Of a DNA stretch of 64,000 bases, positions 9,281-18,442 are shown piece after piece. Source of the stretch: an uncultured Paraprevotella sp. (GTDB lineage: Bacteria; Bacteroidota; Bacteroidia; Bacteroidales; Bacteroidaceae); contig CALUIS010000002.1 in assembly GCA_944320765.1 (NCBI GenBank), positions 62,001 through 126,000 on the forward strand, given 5' to 3'. Position numbers and translations under genes: made by a program. Positions within the stretch are counted from its first letter, which is position 1, and each line of letters begins with the position of its first letter. Under the pieces are notes generated by a model that saw nothing but the letters and a program-made list of their open reading frames with translations, was not told where the DNA came from and searched no databases.

Positions 9281-10022
9281 TGCTTTCCCCGTTCTCCCTG
9301 ATGCTCCAGAAGCGCACGCCGCGCGCGTCGGCGAATTCCTTCATCCGCCAGGCGGACTCGAAGCCACCGGCCACGAAGTGCATGGGGACGAGACAGCCCA
9401 CGTCGAACCGTTCGATGAACTGGCGGGCGCCGAGGGTGTAGCCGTTGCCGATGCGCCCGTCCACGGGGAACATCGCCACGTCGAAGCGGCTTGTGATTTT
9501 CCGGATGTCTTTCAGTTCGCCGAGGAAACGCTTCTCTTCCCGCAGCGGGTCTATGTCGCAGCCGAATTCGGTGCTGTAAACCCGTCCGTCCCCGGCGGGG
9601 GAGGAAAGGAAGCGGGCGTACCAGTTGTTCAGGTCGCCGGCGTGGAAAATCAGCCGCCCGCCTGTTCCGACGACCCACGACACGCCGCTGTCGTTGCTTC
9701 CGGTGACGGTGACGCTGACTTGCCCGTCCTGCCACGCGGCTCCCTTGGCCAGCCAGGCGTCGGCCTCTTCCTTCCGCGCCCTCCGGTGTTTCAGTATGTC
9801 CTTCGAGAGGATGAAGCGGATGTGCCGCGCCTTGGCTTTCCACCCGAATATCTCGCGGTTGAAATGGTCCTCGTGGAAATGGCTGGAGAACACGTACAGG
9901 GGCTTGCCGGACTCCAGCAGCGGCGGGACGGCCCGTGCCGGGTCCTGCCAGTAGTCGAATATCAGGATGCACGAATCCGTCTCGAGGGCGAACCCGCTGT
10001 GGAAGATGTAAGTCAGTTTCAT
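9270..10022 (-). CDS. metallo-beta-lactamase fold hydrolase (UlaG-like)
   Basis: This 250-residue cytosolic protein carries the metallo-beta-lactamase zinc motif HFHEDH near residue 60, preceded by LTYIFHSGFAL and followed by later His/Asp ligands (LIFHAGDLN and VPMHFVAGG). The pattern LTYIFHSG...YVFSSHFHEDH is typical of the UlaG/beta-lactamase_2 group of metal-dependent hydrolases, whose substrates are usually unknown. The start at MKLTYIF is preferred over an upstream in-frame ATG because homology-like sequence begins there. Its 3' end runs into repeat copy 1. Confidence 0.8.
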   Translation of the reverse strand: MKLTYIFHSGFALETDSCILIFDYWQDPARAVPPLLESGKPLYVFSSHFHEDHFNREIFGWKAKARHIRFILSKDILKHRRARKEEADAWLAKGAAWQDGQVSVTVTGSNDSGVSWVVGTGGRLIFHAGDLNNWYARFLSSPAGDGRVYSTEFGCDIDPLREEKRFLGELKDIRKITSRFDVAMFPVDGRIGNGYTLGARQFIERFDVGCLVPMHFVAGGFESAWRMKEFADARGVRFWSIRENGESMTF

Positions 10023-10137
10023 AGGGCTGGTTCCGTTCTTGGTGATTCCGGGGTGCAAAGTAACAAAAAAACGGGCGAAATGGCGGCCTGGGCGGACAAA
10101 AGAACGCCGTTCCGGCGCATAATCGGATAAAAACGGC

Positions 10138-10145
10138 TATCTTTG
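10138..10145 (+). promoter_or_regulatory. Bacteroidota -7 box for nadC
   Basis: TATCTTTG matches TAnnTTTG exactly, 45 bases before the nadC ATG. The -33 region is not a good TTTG. Confidence 0.5.
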
Positions 10146-10190
10146 CGCGGAGAAAAGGAAATAAGTGTAAAGTATAAAGTATAAGTGATT

Positions 10191-11039
10191 ATGTTGTCAG
10201 TAGAAGAATTGAACGATCGGTTGATCGATTTGGCCTTTGCCGAAGACATCGGCGACGGCGACCATACCACGTTGTGTTGCATCCCCCGGGAAGCGATGGG
10301 GAAGTCGAAGCTCCTCATCAAGGAGGAAGGCATCCTGGCGGGCGTGGAGATTGCGAAGGAGGTGTTCCGCCGGTTTGACCCGGAGATGAAGGTGGAAGTG
10401 TTCCTGCAGGACGGCACGCACGTGAAGCCCGGCGACGTGGCCATGGTGGTGACGGGACGGGTGCAGAGCCTCTTGCAGACGGAGCGGCTGATGCTGAACA
10501 TCATGCAGCGCATGAGCGGCATCGCCACCATGACGCACAAGTATGTGGAGCGGCTGGAAGGCACGCGCACCCGGGTGCTGGACACCCGCAAGACCACGCC
10601 GGGAATGCGCATGTTGGAGAAGGCGGCCGTGAAAATCGGCGGCGGGATGAACCACCGCATCGGCCTTTTCGACATGATTCTGCTGAAGGACAACCATGTG
10701 GACTTTGCCGGCGGCATCGCCAACGCCATCAGCCGCTGCCATGCTTACCTGAAGGAAAAGGGCAAGGACTTGAAGATAGAGATAGAGGTGCGCAACCTGG
10801 ACGAGCTGCGGCAGGTGCTGGACATTGGCGGGGTGGACCGCGTCATGTTCGACAACTTCTCCCTGGAAGACACGCGGAAGGGCGTGGAGATGGTGGCCGG
10901 GCGCTTCGAGACGGAGTCGAGCGGCGGCATTACCTTCGACACGATACGCGATTATGCCGAATGCGGCGTGGATTTCATCTCCGTGGGGGCGTTGACCCAT
11001 TCGGTCAAGGGGCTTGACATGAGCTTTAAAGCCTGCTGA
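10191..11039 (+). CDS. nadC: nicotinate-nucleotide diphosphorylase (carboxylating)
   Basis: This is quinolinate phosphoribosyltransferase, which makes NaMN from quinolinate and PRPP in de novo NAD synthesis. The 282-residue length fits the family. Diagnostic segments are EDIGDGDHTT near the N-terminus, DTRKTTPGMR, NHRIGLFDMILLKDNH, EIEVRNLDEL and MFDNFS in the type II PRTase barrel. ATG 10191 is chosen; a GTG six bases upstream is also in frame. It is followed after 5 bases by the M23 peptidase gene, so the two probably share a transcript. NadE in this window (40.5-42.5 kb) is the last step of the same pathway. Confidence 0.95.
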   Translation: MLSVEELNDRLIDLAFAEDIGDGDHTTLCCIPREAMGKSKLLIKEEGILAGVEIAKEVFRRFDPEMKVEVFLQDGTHVKPGDVAMVVTGRVQSLLQTERLMLNIMQRMSGIATMTHKYVERLEGTRTRVLDTRKTTPGMRMLEKAAVKIGGGMNHRIGLFDMILLKDNHVDFAGGIANAISRCHAYLKEKGKDLKIEIEVRNLDELRQVLDIGGVDRVMFDNFSLEDTRKGVEMVAGRFETESSGGITFDTIRDYAECGVDFISVGALTHSVKGLDMSFKAC

Positions 11040-11044
11040 CGCGC

Positions 11045-12730
11045 ATGAAGAGGCATTGGCTGGGAGTGTGCGTGGCCTTCGGGCTGGCCCTCCCGTCCGG
11101 GGCGCAGGAGGCGCGTTTCCATTCCCCCGTGGACATCCCGTTCCTGATGTCGGGGAACTTCGGCGAGCCGCGCCCGAACCATTTCCATTGCGGCATCGAC
11201 GTGAAGACGCAAGGCGTGACGGGCAAACGGATCCTGTCCGTGTGCGACGGCTACGTGTCGCGCCTCACGGTGGGCTACGACGGTTTCGGCAACGCCGCTT
11301 ATGTGACGCATCCCAACGGGCTGGTCTCGGTGTACTGCCACTTGGACCGGTTCATACCCGCGTTGCAGGAACGGGTTCGGCGGCGGCAGTATGAGGAGGA
11401 GTCGGAACGGGTGGACGTGAGGTTCTCGCCGGAGGAGTTTCCCGTGAAGGCGGGCGACTTGATTGCCTACAGCGGCAACACGGGGGCTTCGCAGGCGCCC
11501 CATCTGCACCTGGAGCTGCACCGCGCGTCGGACGGGGCTTTGGTCGACCCGTTGCCCTATTTCCGGCATCTGGCTGAAGACACGATGAACCCCGTGGTCC
11601 ACGGGGTGAAGCTGTATCCCTGCCCGGGTGAAGGATTGGTGGACGGGGCGGGCCGCGCCACGACCTTCACCGTCACGGCGGACGCTTCCGCCCGTGTGGT
11701 GAAGGCTTGGGGCAAGGTCGGCGCCGGCGTATGGACGGACGACCGCATGGACCACACGTACAACAAGTTCGGCATTTGGCGCATCACGCTGAATGTGGAC
11801 GGGCGGCAGGTGTTCCAAAGCGTGATGGACGAGTTCCTGCCGGGCGAGAACCCTTGGGTGAACTTCTGGGGGGATTACGCGCATTTCCGGAAGACGAGGC
11901 ATTGGTACCTGAAATCTTTCGTCGAACCGGGGAACACCCTGCAGATCCTCTCGGCGGACGAGAACCGCGGATGGGTGGACATCAACGAAGAGCGCGATTA
12001 CCGTTTTGAATACACGTTGGAAGACCTGAAAGGCAACAAACGTGTCTCCCGCTTCACGGTGCGCGGCGTGCGGGACGATGCCGGACTGGCACGGGAGGCT
12101 GAGCGGGAAAGGCAGCGTATGGCCTCCGGCTCGCGGCTGCTGTACGACCGCCCGAACGTGGTGCAGGGGCCGGGCATGGAACTGCGCATCCCCGTCGGGG
12201 CCTTGGATGGCAACAAGGCGGTGAACGTAAAGATAGAAGTGCAGGAAGACGGCCTTTCCAACCGCTACACCCTGCACGACGATTTCTTCCCGCTGGCCAA
12301 GCGGGCCACGCTGATGCTGGCCCCGCGCGTCCCGTTGGAGCGTCCGGAAAAGGGATACATCGAGTCTTCCCGGGGATACGTGGGAGGCGAGTACCGGGAC
12401 GGGTGGTACATGGCGCAGATCCGCGATCTGGGCGAGTCGTATGCCTTGGCCGTGGACACCGTAGCCCCGCGGTGCAAGTGGATGACGGCGGTGAACGGGC
12501 AGAAACTGAGCGTCCTGCGCTGCTCGCCGTCGGACAAGGAGTCCGGGCTGGAGAGCTTCAAGGCATACGTGGACGGCCAGTTCGTGCTTTTCACCTCATA
12601 TCGCGGTGTCTGGACTTGCCGGCTGAAGGACACGCCCTTGGAAAAGGAAGGCAAGCGCCGCCAGCTGGTGGTGAAGCTGACCGACCGTTGCGGCAACGAG
12701 AAGACAGAAACGAAGGAATTCATTTATTAA
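11045..12730 (+). CDS. secreted M23 family metallopeptidase
   Basis: This 561-residue exported protein has an N-terminal signal peptide (residues 1 to about 20, ending SGAQE). The M23/LytM domain follows at about residues 30-170: zinc ligands HFHCGID (HxxxD) and the APHLHLELH block (HxH) are present, so the site looks intact. M23 enzymes cut peptidoglycan cross-links. The remaining ~390 residues are beta-rich and probably form carbohydrate-binding or Ig-like domains, common in Bacteroidales members. It is transcribed behind nadC. Confidence 0.88.
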   Translation: MKRHWLGVCVAFGLALPSGAQEARFHSPVDIPFLMSGNFGEPRPNHFHCGIDVKTQGVTGKRILSVCDGYVSRLTVGYDGFGNAAYVTHPNGLVSVYCHLDRFIPALQERVRRRQYEEESERVDVRFSPEEFPVKAGDLIAYSGNTGASQAPHLHLELHRASDGALVDPLPYFRHLAEDTMNPVVHGVKLYPCPGEGLVDGAGRATTFTVTADASARVVKAWGKVGAGVWTDDRMDHTYNKFGIWRITLNVDGRQVFQSVMDEFLPGENPWVNFWGDYAHFRKTRHWYLKSFVEPGNTLQILSADENRGWVDINEERDYRFEYTLEDLKGNKRVSRFTVRGVRDDAGLAREAERERQRMASGSRLLYDRPNVVQGPGMELRIPVGALDGNKAVNVKIEVQEDGLSNRYTLHDDFFPLAKRATLMLAPRVPLERPEKGYIESSRGYVGGEYRDGWYMAQIRDLGESYALAVDTVAPRCKWMTAVNGQKLSVLRCSPSDKESGLESFKAYVDGQFVLFTSYRGVWTCRLKDTPLEKEGKRRQLVVKLTDRCGNEKTETKEFIY

Positions 12731-12746
12731 TAAGGAATATAGAAGC

Positions 12747-14393
12747 ATGAGAATGAGGTGGGGGATGGCATTGGCGGCGGCTTTGTGCTGCCTGCATGGA
12801 GAGGCTTGCACCAATCTGATTGTGGGAAAGAAAGCATCGGCCGACGGGTCGGTCATCGTGTCTTACAGCGCGGACGACTTCGGAAGTTTCGGCTATCTGC
12901 GCCATTTCGCGGCGGGAAGGCACGCTGCGGGCGACACGCGCTCCGTGTACGATTGGGAGACGAACAACTATGCCGGGGAGATTGAGGAGGCCGCCGAGAC
13001 TTACAATGTCATCGGCAACATGAACGAACACCAGCTTACGATTACGGAGACCACCTTCGGCGGGCGTCACGAGCTGGTGGACTCTACGGGCTTGCTGGAC
13101 TACGGCAGCTTGATTTACATCACCTTGCAGCGCGCCAAGACGGCCCGGGAGGCCATCAAGGTCATGACGGGGCTGGTGGAGCGGTACGGCTATAACAGCG
13201 AGGGGGAAAGCTTCACGATTGCCGACCCGGACGAGGCTTGGGTGATGGACATGATAGGCAAGGGGCCGGGACGCAAGGGCGCCGTGTGGGTGGCCGTGCG
13301 CGTACCGGACGACTGCATCTGCGCCCATGCCAACCAAAGCCGCATCCGGCAGTTCCCTTTGGACGACCCGGAGAATTGCCTCTACGCGGAGGATGTCATC
13401 AGTCTGGCCCGTGAGAAAGGATATTACAAGGGGGAAGACAGCGGGTTCTCTTTCTGCGAGGCGTATGCCCCGGCGGATTTCAGCGCCTTGCGCTTCTGCG
13501 AGGCCCGGGTTTGGAGCTTCTTCAACCGTTATGCGGAAGGGATGGACCGTTATCTGCCGTATGCGTCGGGGACAGACTTGCAAGGCGAACCGATGCCGTT
13601 GTTCGTGAAGCCCGTAAGCAAGATTTCCGTGCAGGACGTGAAGGACATGATGCGCGACCATTATGAAGGCACTCCGTTGGCCCTGGACAACGACCCCGGC
13701 ATGGGGCCGTTCGAGGCCCCTTACCGTCCCACGCCGCTGACATGGAGCGTGGACGGCAAGACTTATTTCAACGAGCGGCCCATCTCCACCCAGCAGTCGG
13801 CTTTCGTCATGGTGGCCCAGATGCGCTCCTGGCTGCCTGATTATGTAGGCGGTGTCTTGTGGTTCGGCTGCGACGATGCCAACATGATGGCCTTCACCCC
13901 CGTGTATTGCTGCACGGACATCGTGCCGGAATGCTACAGCGACAAGGTGGCGGACGGGCTGAACTTCTCCTTCAAGAGCGCTTTCTGGGTCTGCAACTGG
14001 GTGAGCAGCATCGTTTATCCTCGTTACAGCCAGCTGTTCGGCGAACTGAAGGCCGTGCGCGACCGTCTGGAAAAGGACTACAATGCCCTGCAGGGCCAGA
14101 CGGAGAAAGAGGCTTTGGCCCTGGCCGGAGCGGACGGGAAAAATGAAGATGCGGCCTGCGACTACCTGACAGACTATACCAACCGCGTGGCCTCCGGTAT
14201 GCTCTATGAGTGGATGGAGCTGGGCAAGAGGCTGATGGTGAAATACATTGACGGGACGGTACGTCCGGAGCGGGACGGGCAGTTCGTGCGTACGCCCGGC
14301 GGGTTGGGCGTGCCGGTGGAACGCCCCGGCTATCCGGAGCGTTACCGCCGTGAAATCGTGAAAGCCACAGGAAGCCGGTTTGAGGTGAAATAA
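12747..14393 (+). CDS. C69 family dipeptidase, exported
   Basis: This is a 548-residue peptidase family C69 (PepD-type, Ntn-hydrolase) dipeptidase. A short signal peptide is followed directly by CTNLIVGKKAS, where the Cys (about residue 21) becomes the N-terminal nucleophile after processing. The segments ADGSVI, YNSEGESFTIADPDEAWVM and CICAHANQSRI are family hallmarks. Such enzymes hydrolyse dipeptides in the periplasm. It follows the M23 gene by 16 bases, consistent with a peptide- and wall-processing operon nadC-M23-C69. Confidence 0.9.
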   Translation: MRMRWGMALAAALCCLHGEACTNLIVGKKASADGSVIVSYSADDFGSFGYLRHFAAGRHAAGDTRSVYDWETNNYAGEIEEAAETYNVIGNMNEHQLTITETTFGGRHELVDSTGLLDYGSLIYITLQRAKTAREAIKVMTGLVERYGYNSEGESFTIADPDEAWVMDMIGKGPGRKGAVWVAVRVPDDCICAHANQSRIRQFPLDDPENCLYAEDVISLAREKGYYKGEDSGFSFCEAYAPADFSALRFCEARVWSFFNRYAEGMDRYLPYASGTDLQGEPMPLFVKPVSKISVQDVKDMMRDHYEGTPLALDNDPGMGPFEAPYRPTPLTWSVDGKTYFNERPISTQQSAFVMVAQMRSWLPDYVGGVLWFGCDDANMMAFTPVYCCTDIVPECYSDKVADGLNFSFKSAFWVCNWVSSIVYPRYSQLFGELKAVRDRLEKDYNALQGQTEKEALALAGADGKNEDAACDYLTDYTNRVASGMLYEWMELGKRLMVKYIDGTVRPERDGQFVRTPGGLGVPVERPGYPERYRREIVKATGSRFEVK

Positions 14394-14448
14394 TCGTATA
14401 ATTTGCGTATTTTCAGATTTCATCGTAGGCGGTATGCCGCGAATTGAT

Positions 14449-14456
14449 TATATTTG
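14449..14456 (+). promoter_or_regulatory. Bacteroidota -7 box for the phosphosugar mutase
   Basis: TATATTTG matches TAnnTTTG, 45 bases ahead of the ATG at 14502. The -33 element is poor. Confidence 0.5.
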
Positions 14457-14501
14457 CAAGCGTTTGCGAGAACGATAATTCATAATAAAATATTGAACGA
14501 C

Positions 14502-16259
14502 ATGGATAGTGAATTGATTAAGGCATGTGAGGCGAAAGCACGGGAATGGCTTTCGTCATCGGTTTATGACGCGGACACTCAGGCTGAGGTGCGCAGAATG
14601 CTTGAGAATTCCGACAAGACGGACCTGGTGGAGTCTTTCTACCAAAGCCTGGAGTTCGGGACGGGTGGCTTGCGCGGCATCATGGGTGTCGGCACGAACC
14701 GCATGAACATTTATACGGTGGGCGCGGCCACACAGGGCTTGTCCAATTACCTGAACAAGAATTTCAAGGACCTGAAGCAGATTGCCGTGGTCATCGGGCA
14801 TGACTGCCGCAACAACAGCCGCCTTTTTGCCGAAGTGTCGGCCAACATATTTGCCGCCAACGGCATCAAGGTGTACTTGTTCGACGACATGCGGCCCACG
14901 CCGGAGATGTCTTTCGCCATCCGCCAGCTGGGATGCCAGAGCGGCATCATCCTGACGGCTTCCCACAACCCGAAGGAATATAACGGCTACAAGGCGTATT
15001 GGGACGACGGCGCACAGGTGCTGGCCCCGCATGACACGGGCATCATCGAGGAAGTGAACAAGGTGAAGGCCGAGGACATCAAGGGGCTGGCCACCGTGCT
15101 GGACGCATCCAACCCGTTGATTGAAATCATCGGAGAGGAAATCGACAAGCTGTATCTGGACCAAATCAAGACCATCTCCATCGACCCCGAGGTGATTCAG
15201 CGTCAGAAAGACATGAAGATTGTCTACACCCCGATTCATGGCACAGGCATGAAGCTGATTCCGCGTTCGCTGAAGCTGTGGGGCTTTGAGAATGTCAATA
15301 CCGTGCCGGAACAGATGGTGAAGGACGGCAATTTCCCCACGGTGCAGTCGCCGAACCCGGAGAATGCCGAGGCACTTTCGATGGCCATCGCGCTGGCCAA
15401 GAAAATCGACGCCGACATCGTGATGGCTTCCGACCCGGACGCCGACCGTGTGGGCATGGCCTGCAAGGACAGCAATGGCGAATGGGTGCTGGTGAACGGC
15501 AACCAGACGTGCATGATTTTCTTGTACTACATCATCAAGAACCGCATCGCGATGGGCAAGATGAAGGGCAACGAGTTCATCGTGAAGACCATCGTGACCA
15601 CGGAGCTGATCAAGTCCATCGCCGACAAGAACCATGTGGAGATGTACGACTGCTACACCGGTTTCAAGTGGATTGCCCGCCAGATTCGCCTGAACGAAGG
15701 CAAGAAGCAGTATATCGGCGGCGGTGAGGAGTCATACGGTTTCCTGGCCGAGGACTTCGTGCGCGACAAGGATGCCGTTTCAGCTTGTTCCCTGTTGGCC
15801 GAGATTTGCGCCTGGGCCAAGGACCAGGGCAAGACGCTGTTCGACGTGCTGATGGACATCTATGTGGAGTATGGCTTCTCGCTGAACCAGACCATCAATG
15901 TGGTGAAACCGGGCAAGACGGGTGCTGACGAAATCAAGCAGATGATGGTGGACTTCCGAGCCAACCCGCCGAAGGAACTGGGCGGTTCGGAGGTGGTCAT
16001 GGTGAAGGACTACCAGACGTTGAAGGCTACGGACAACCAGGGCCGTGTGACGGACATCGACCAGCCGACAACTTCCAACGTGCTGCAATGGTACAGCGCG
16101 GACGGCACGAAAGTGAGTGTGCGTCCTTCCGGAACGGAACCTAAGATTAAGTTCTATATCGAGGTGAAGGGCGAGATGAAGTGTCCGAAGTGTTATCCGG
16201 AAGCCGAGAAGAAGGCCATGCAGACTGTGGAGGCCGTGAAGAAGTCTTTAGGGTTGTAA
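14502..16259 (+). CDS. phospho-sugar mutase (phosphoglucomutase/phosphomannomutase)
   Basis: This 585-residue alpha-D-phosphohexomutase interconverts hexose 1- and 6-phosphates. The catalytic serine loop TASHNPKEYNGYK lies around residues 149-161. The metal loop DPDADRVG and sugar-binding GGGEESYG follow, and the phosphate-binding RPSGTEPKIKFY is near the end. The early GTGGLRGIMGVG segment is the usual N-terminal signature of the long ~580-residue bacterial form. ATG 14502 fits the family start; upstream in-frame sequence does not. Whether glucose, mannose or pentose is preferred cannot be told. Confidence 0.93.
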   Translation: MDSELIKACEAKAREWLSSSVYDADTQAEVRRMLENSDKTDLVESFYQSLEFGTGGLRGIMGVGTNRMNIYTVGAATQGLSNYLNKNFKDLKQIAVVIGHDCRNNSRLFAEVSANIFAANGIKVYLFDDMRPTPEMSFAIRQLGCQSGIILTASHNPKEYNGYKAYWDDGAQVLAPHDTGIIEEVNKVKAEDIKGLATVLDASNPLIEIIGEEIDKLYLDQIKTISIDPEVIQRQKDMKIVYTPIHGTGMKLIPRSLKLWGFENVNTVPEQMVKDGNFPTVQSPNPENAEALSMAIALAKKIDADIVMASDPDADRVGMACKDSNGEWVLVNGNQTCMIFLYYIIKNRIAMGKMKGNEFIVKTIVTTELIKSIADKNHVEMYDCYTGFKWIARQIRLNEGKKQYIGGGEESYGFLAEDFVRDKDAVSACSLLAEICAWAKDQGKTLFDVLMDIYVEYGFSLNQTINVVKPGKTGADEIKQMMVDFRANPPKELGGSEVVMVKDYQTLKATDNQGRVTDIDQPTTSNVLQWYSADGTKVSVRPSGTEPKIKFYIEVKGEMKCPKCYPEAEKKAMQTVEAVKKSLGL

Positions 16260-16281
16260 TTGCTTATTTCTATTATTACGG

Positions 16282-16318
16282 GAAGCCTCTCCCCCTTAAG
16301 GGATGGGGCTTCCTTTTT
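16282..16318 (+). terminator. rho-independent terminator after the phosphosugar mutase
   Basis: Arms GAAGCC...CCCC and GGGG...GGCTTC enclose TTAA and are followed by a TTTTT run. It ends only 8 bases before the nudC start, so nudC translation initiation may also be affected by this fold. Confidence 0.65.
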
Positions 16319-16326
16319 ATAATGTG

Positions 16327-17127
16327 ATGGAACAGATAAGACAAGACGAGCCGGCTTATTGGTTCGTGTTTTGCAAGGATGGGTTGCTGTTGCAACGGTC
16401 GGAGGATGGAGGTGTGACGGTTCCGTTTGGAAAAGAGCCGCCAGTGGCCTTGGCCGAATGGAATACGGTTCACAGGCTGACACCTTTGGACGGGAAGGCA
16501 TGTCGGGCGGTTTCGACAGACCACCCGGTGGCTGAAGGAAGGCGTTATCTTATGATGGGATTGCGTGCCTCTTTTGATGTGCTGCCGCGCGAACTGTATA
16601 TAAAGGCGGGTAAAGGGGCGGAGATTCTCTATTGGGACCAAAACACCAAATACTGCGGGGTTTGCGGGGGGCCTATGAAGTTGCATACCGACATCAGCAA
16701 GCGTTGCACGAACTGCGGAAAGGAAGTGTGGCCGCAACTGGCCATTGCCATCATCGTGCTGGTACGCCGGGGCGACAGCATCTTGATGGTGCATGCCCAC
16801 AATCTGAGAGGAAAGTATTACGGTCTGGTGGCCGGTTTTGTGGAGACAGGGGAGACGCTGGAGGAATGTGTCCGTCGGGAATTGATGGAAGAGACCGGAG
16901 TGAAGGTGCGGAATATCCGCTATTTCGGAAGCCAGCCGTGGCCCTATCCTTGCGGGTTGATGGTGGGTTTTTATGCGGACTATGCAGAAGGTGAGCTGCA
17001 TCTGCAGCGGAGTGAGATTGCTTATGGCGGATGGTTCAGCCGTGACCGTCTGCCGGACATTCCCGGGAAGGTCTCCATGGCACGTATGCTGATTGACGCC
17101 TGGCTGGAAGGGCGGCTTCCGGAGTAG
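16327..17127 (+). CDS. nudC: NAD(+) diphosphatase, Nudix family
   Basis: This 266-residue enzyme hydrolyses NAD(H) to NMN(H) and AMP and can remove NAD caps from RNA. A zinc ribbon CGVCGG...CTNCGKE (near residues 112-134) precedes the Nudix box GFVETGETLEECVRREL with MEETGV. The SQPWPYP motif, specific to NudC among Nudix proteins, is present. The gene starts 8 bases past the terminator-like hairpin of the upstream gene, and I see no clear promoter of its own. It converges on the flavodiiron gene with a strong shared terminator. Confidence 0.93.
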   Translation: MEQIRQDEPAYWFVFCKDGLLLQRSEDGGVTVPFGKEPPVALAEWNTVHRLTPLDGKACRAVSTDHPVAEGRRYLMMGLRASFDVLPRELYIKAGKGAEILYWDQNTKYCGVCGGPMKLHTDISKRCTNCGKEVWPQLAIAIIVLVRRGDSILMVHAHNLRGKYYGLVAGFVETGETLEECVRRELMEETGVKVRNIRYFGSQPWPYPCGLMVGFYADYAEGELHLQRSEIAYGGWFSRDRLPDIPGKVSMARMLIDAWLEGRLPE

Positions 17128-17140
17128 GTCGTATACGGCG

Positions 17141-17189
17141 GGAGGGTGTGCCGGAATGAGCTTTTCCGCTTTATTCCGGCACACCCTCC
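17141..17189. terminator. bidirectional terminator between nudC and the flavodiiron gene
   Basis: Perfect 17-base arms, starting GGAGGGTGTG (17141-17157) and ending ACACCCTCC (17173-17189), enclose a 15-base loop between two convergent genes. Confidence 0.75.
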
Positions 17190-17207
17190 GCCATGATGTC
17201 TTTGCAA

Positions 17208-18371
17208 TTATTCCGCCAACAGCTCGTCCGCCAGTTCTTCCATGGGGGCGATGTCTGCCTTTTTCATGCTGCTCTTGATGGTGACGACATGTTCCATGAC
17301 TTGCATGTTCTTCATCTCGCCCAACATGCACGACATGACCCTGCCGGCCGTCGGCGCCCATGAGCCGTTCTCCATGATGCCCACCCGGCGTTTCTGGAAA
17401 TTCTTGATTTGCAGGTGGTGCAGGAAGTCGAACATCGGCGGGAACACTCCGGCATCGTAGGAAGAGGCGGCCACAATCATCTTGCTGAAACGGAATGCAC
17501 TTTCCACAGCCTTGGCCATGTCATCCCGTGTCAGGTCGATGAGGGCGACCGTGGCTCCCTTTGCCTGCAGGATTTCTCCCATTTTCCGGGCTGCCGCCGC
17601 CGTGTTTCCATGGATGGAAGCATAGGCCACCAGCACCCCTTCCGTTTCGGGTTCGTATTTGCTCCACGTGTCGTACAGTCCGATGTGGCGGCCCAGGTCC
17701 TCTTTTAGTACCGGCCCGTGCAACGGGCAAATCATGGCGATGTCCAGCCCGGCGGCCTTCTTCAGCAGGGCCTGCACCTGTGCGCCATACTTGCCGACAA
17801 TATTGAAATAGTACCGGCGTGCCTCGTCTGTCCATTCGTCTTCGTAACAGAGTGCGCCGAATTTGCCGAAAGCATCCGCCGCGAACAGAATCTTTTCGCT
17901 CTCCTCATACGTCAGCATCACTTCCGGCCAATGCACCATCGGTGCCATGATGAACTTCAGCGTGTGTTGCCCGAGGCTGAGCGTGTCGCCTTCTTTCACG
18001 GCTTGTGTACGTCCTGTGAAGTTCGTCTCCTCAAAAAACTGGGGCATCATCTGGATGGCTTTCGCGCTGGCAACGATGGCCGCTTGCGGATATTTTTCGG
18101 CAAACCATCCGATATTGGCCGCGTGGTCTGGTTCCATATGCTGTATGACAAGGTAGTCCGGTGTTCTCCCTTCGAGAGCCTTTTCCAGATTGGCCTGCCA
18201 TTCCGTTGACTTGCGGCGGTCGATGGTGTCCATGACGGCCACTTTGTCGTCCAAAATGACGTATGAGTTGTACGAGATGCCGCGCGGCACGAGATATTGG
18301 CTTTCAAACAAGTCCAAGTCCGTGTCGTCGGCACCGATGTATTTCACGTAAGGAGTGATGTTTAAGTCCAT
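17208..18371 (-). CDS. flavodiiron protein (FprA-type A flavoprotein)
   Basis: This 387-residue protein reduces O2 or NO to protect anaerobes. An N-terminal metallo-beta-lactamase-like diiron domain carries HMEPDHAAN (HxExDH) near residue 80, then APMVHWPEVM and FAADAFGKFG with further iron ligands. A C-terminal flavodoxin domain starts about residue 250 with VLVAYASIHGNTAAAARKM (FMN phosphate loop). There is no rubredoxin extension. It lies 71 bases downstream of a dnaJ-type gene on the same strand and may be cotranscribed. Confidence 0.93.
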   Translation of the reverse strand: MDLNITPYVKYIGADDTDLDLFESQYLVPRGISYNSYVILDDKVAVMDTIDRRKSTEWQANLEKALEGRTPDYLVIQHMEPDHAANIGWFAEKYPQAAIVASAKAIQMMPQFFEETNFTGRTQAVKEGDTLSLGQHTLKFIMAPMVHWPEVMLTYEESEKILFAADAFGKFGALCYEDEWTDEARRYYFNIVGKYGAQVQALLKKAAGLDIAMICPLHGPVLKEDLGRHIGLYDTWSKYEPETEGVLVAYASIHGNTAAAARKMGEILQAKGATVALIDLTRDDMAKAVESAFRFSKMIVAASSYDAGVFPPMFDFLHHLQIKNFQKRRVGIMENGSWAPTAGRVMSCMLGEMKNMQVMEHVVTIKSSMKKADIAPMEELADELLAE

Positions 18372-18442
18372 AGGTGTGTAATTTTAAAACTGGTGCAAAT
18401 ATCGCACTTTTCTTCGGATTGCGCAAGAACTTTTCCTCATCT

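Noticed and set aside
10185-10190. GTG start for nadC six bases upstream
   Set aside because: The ATG at 10191 is a better start and the added residues carry no family signal.
12720-14423. 567-codon minus-strand frame opposite the C69 peptidase
   Set aside because: Shadow of a well-supported gene with intact signal peptide and nucleophile Cys.
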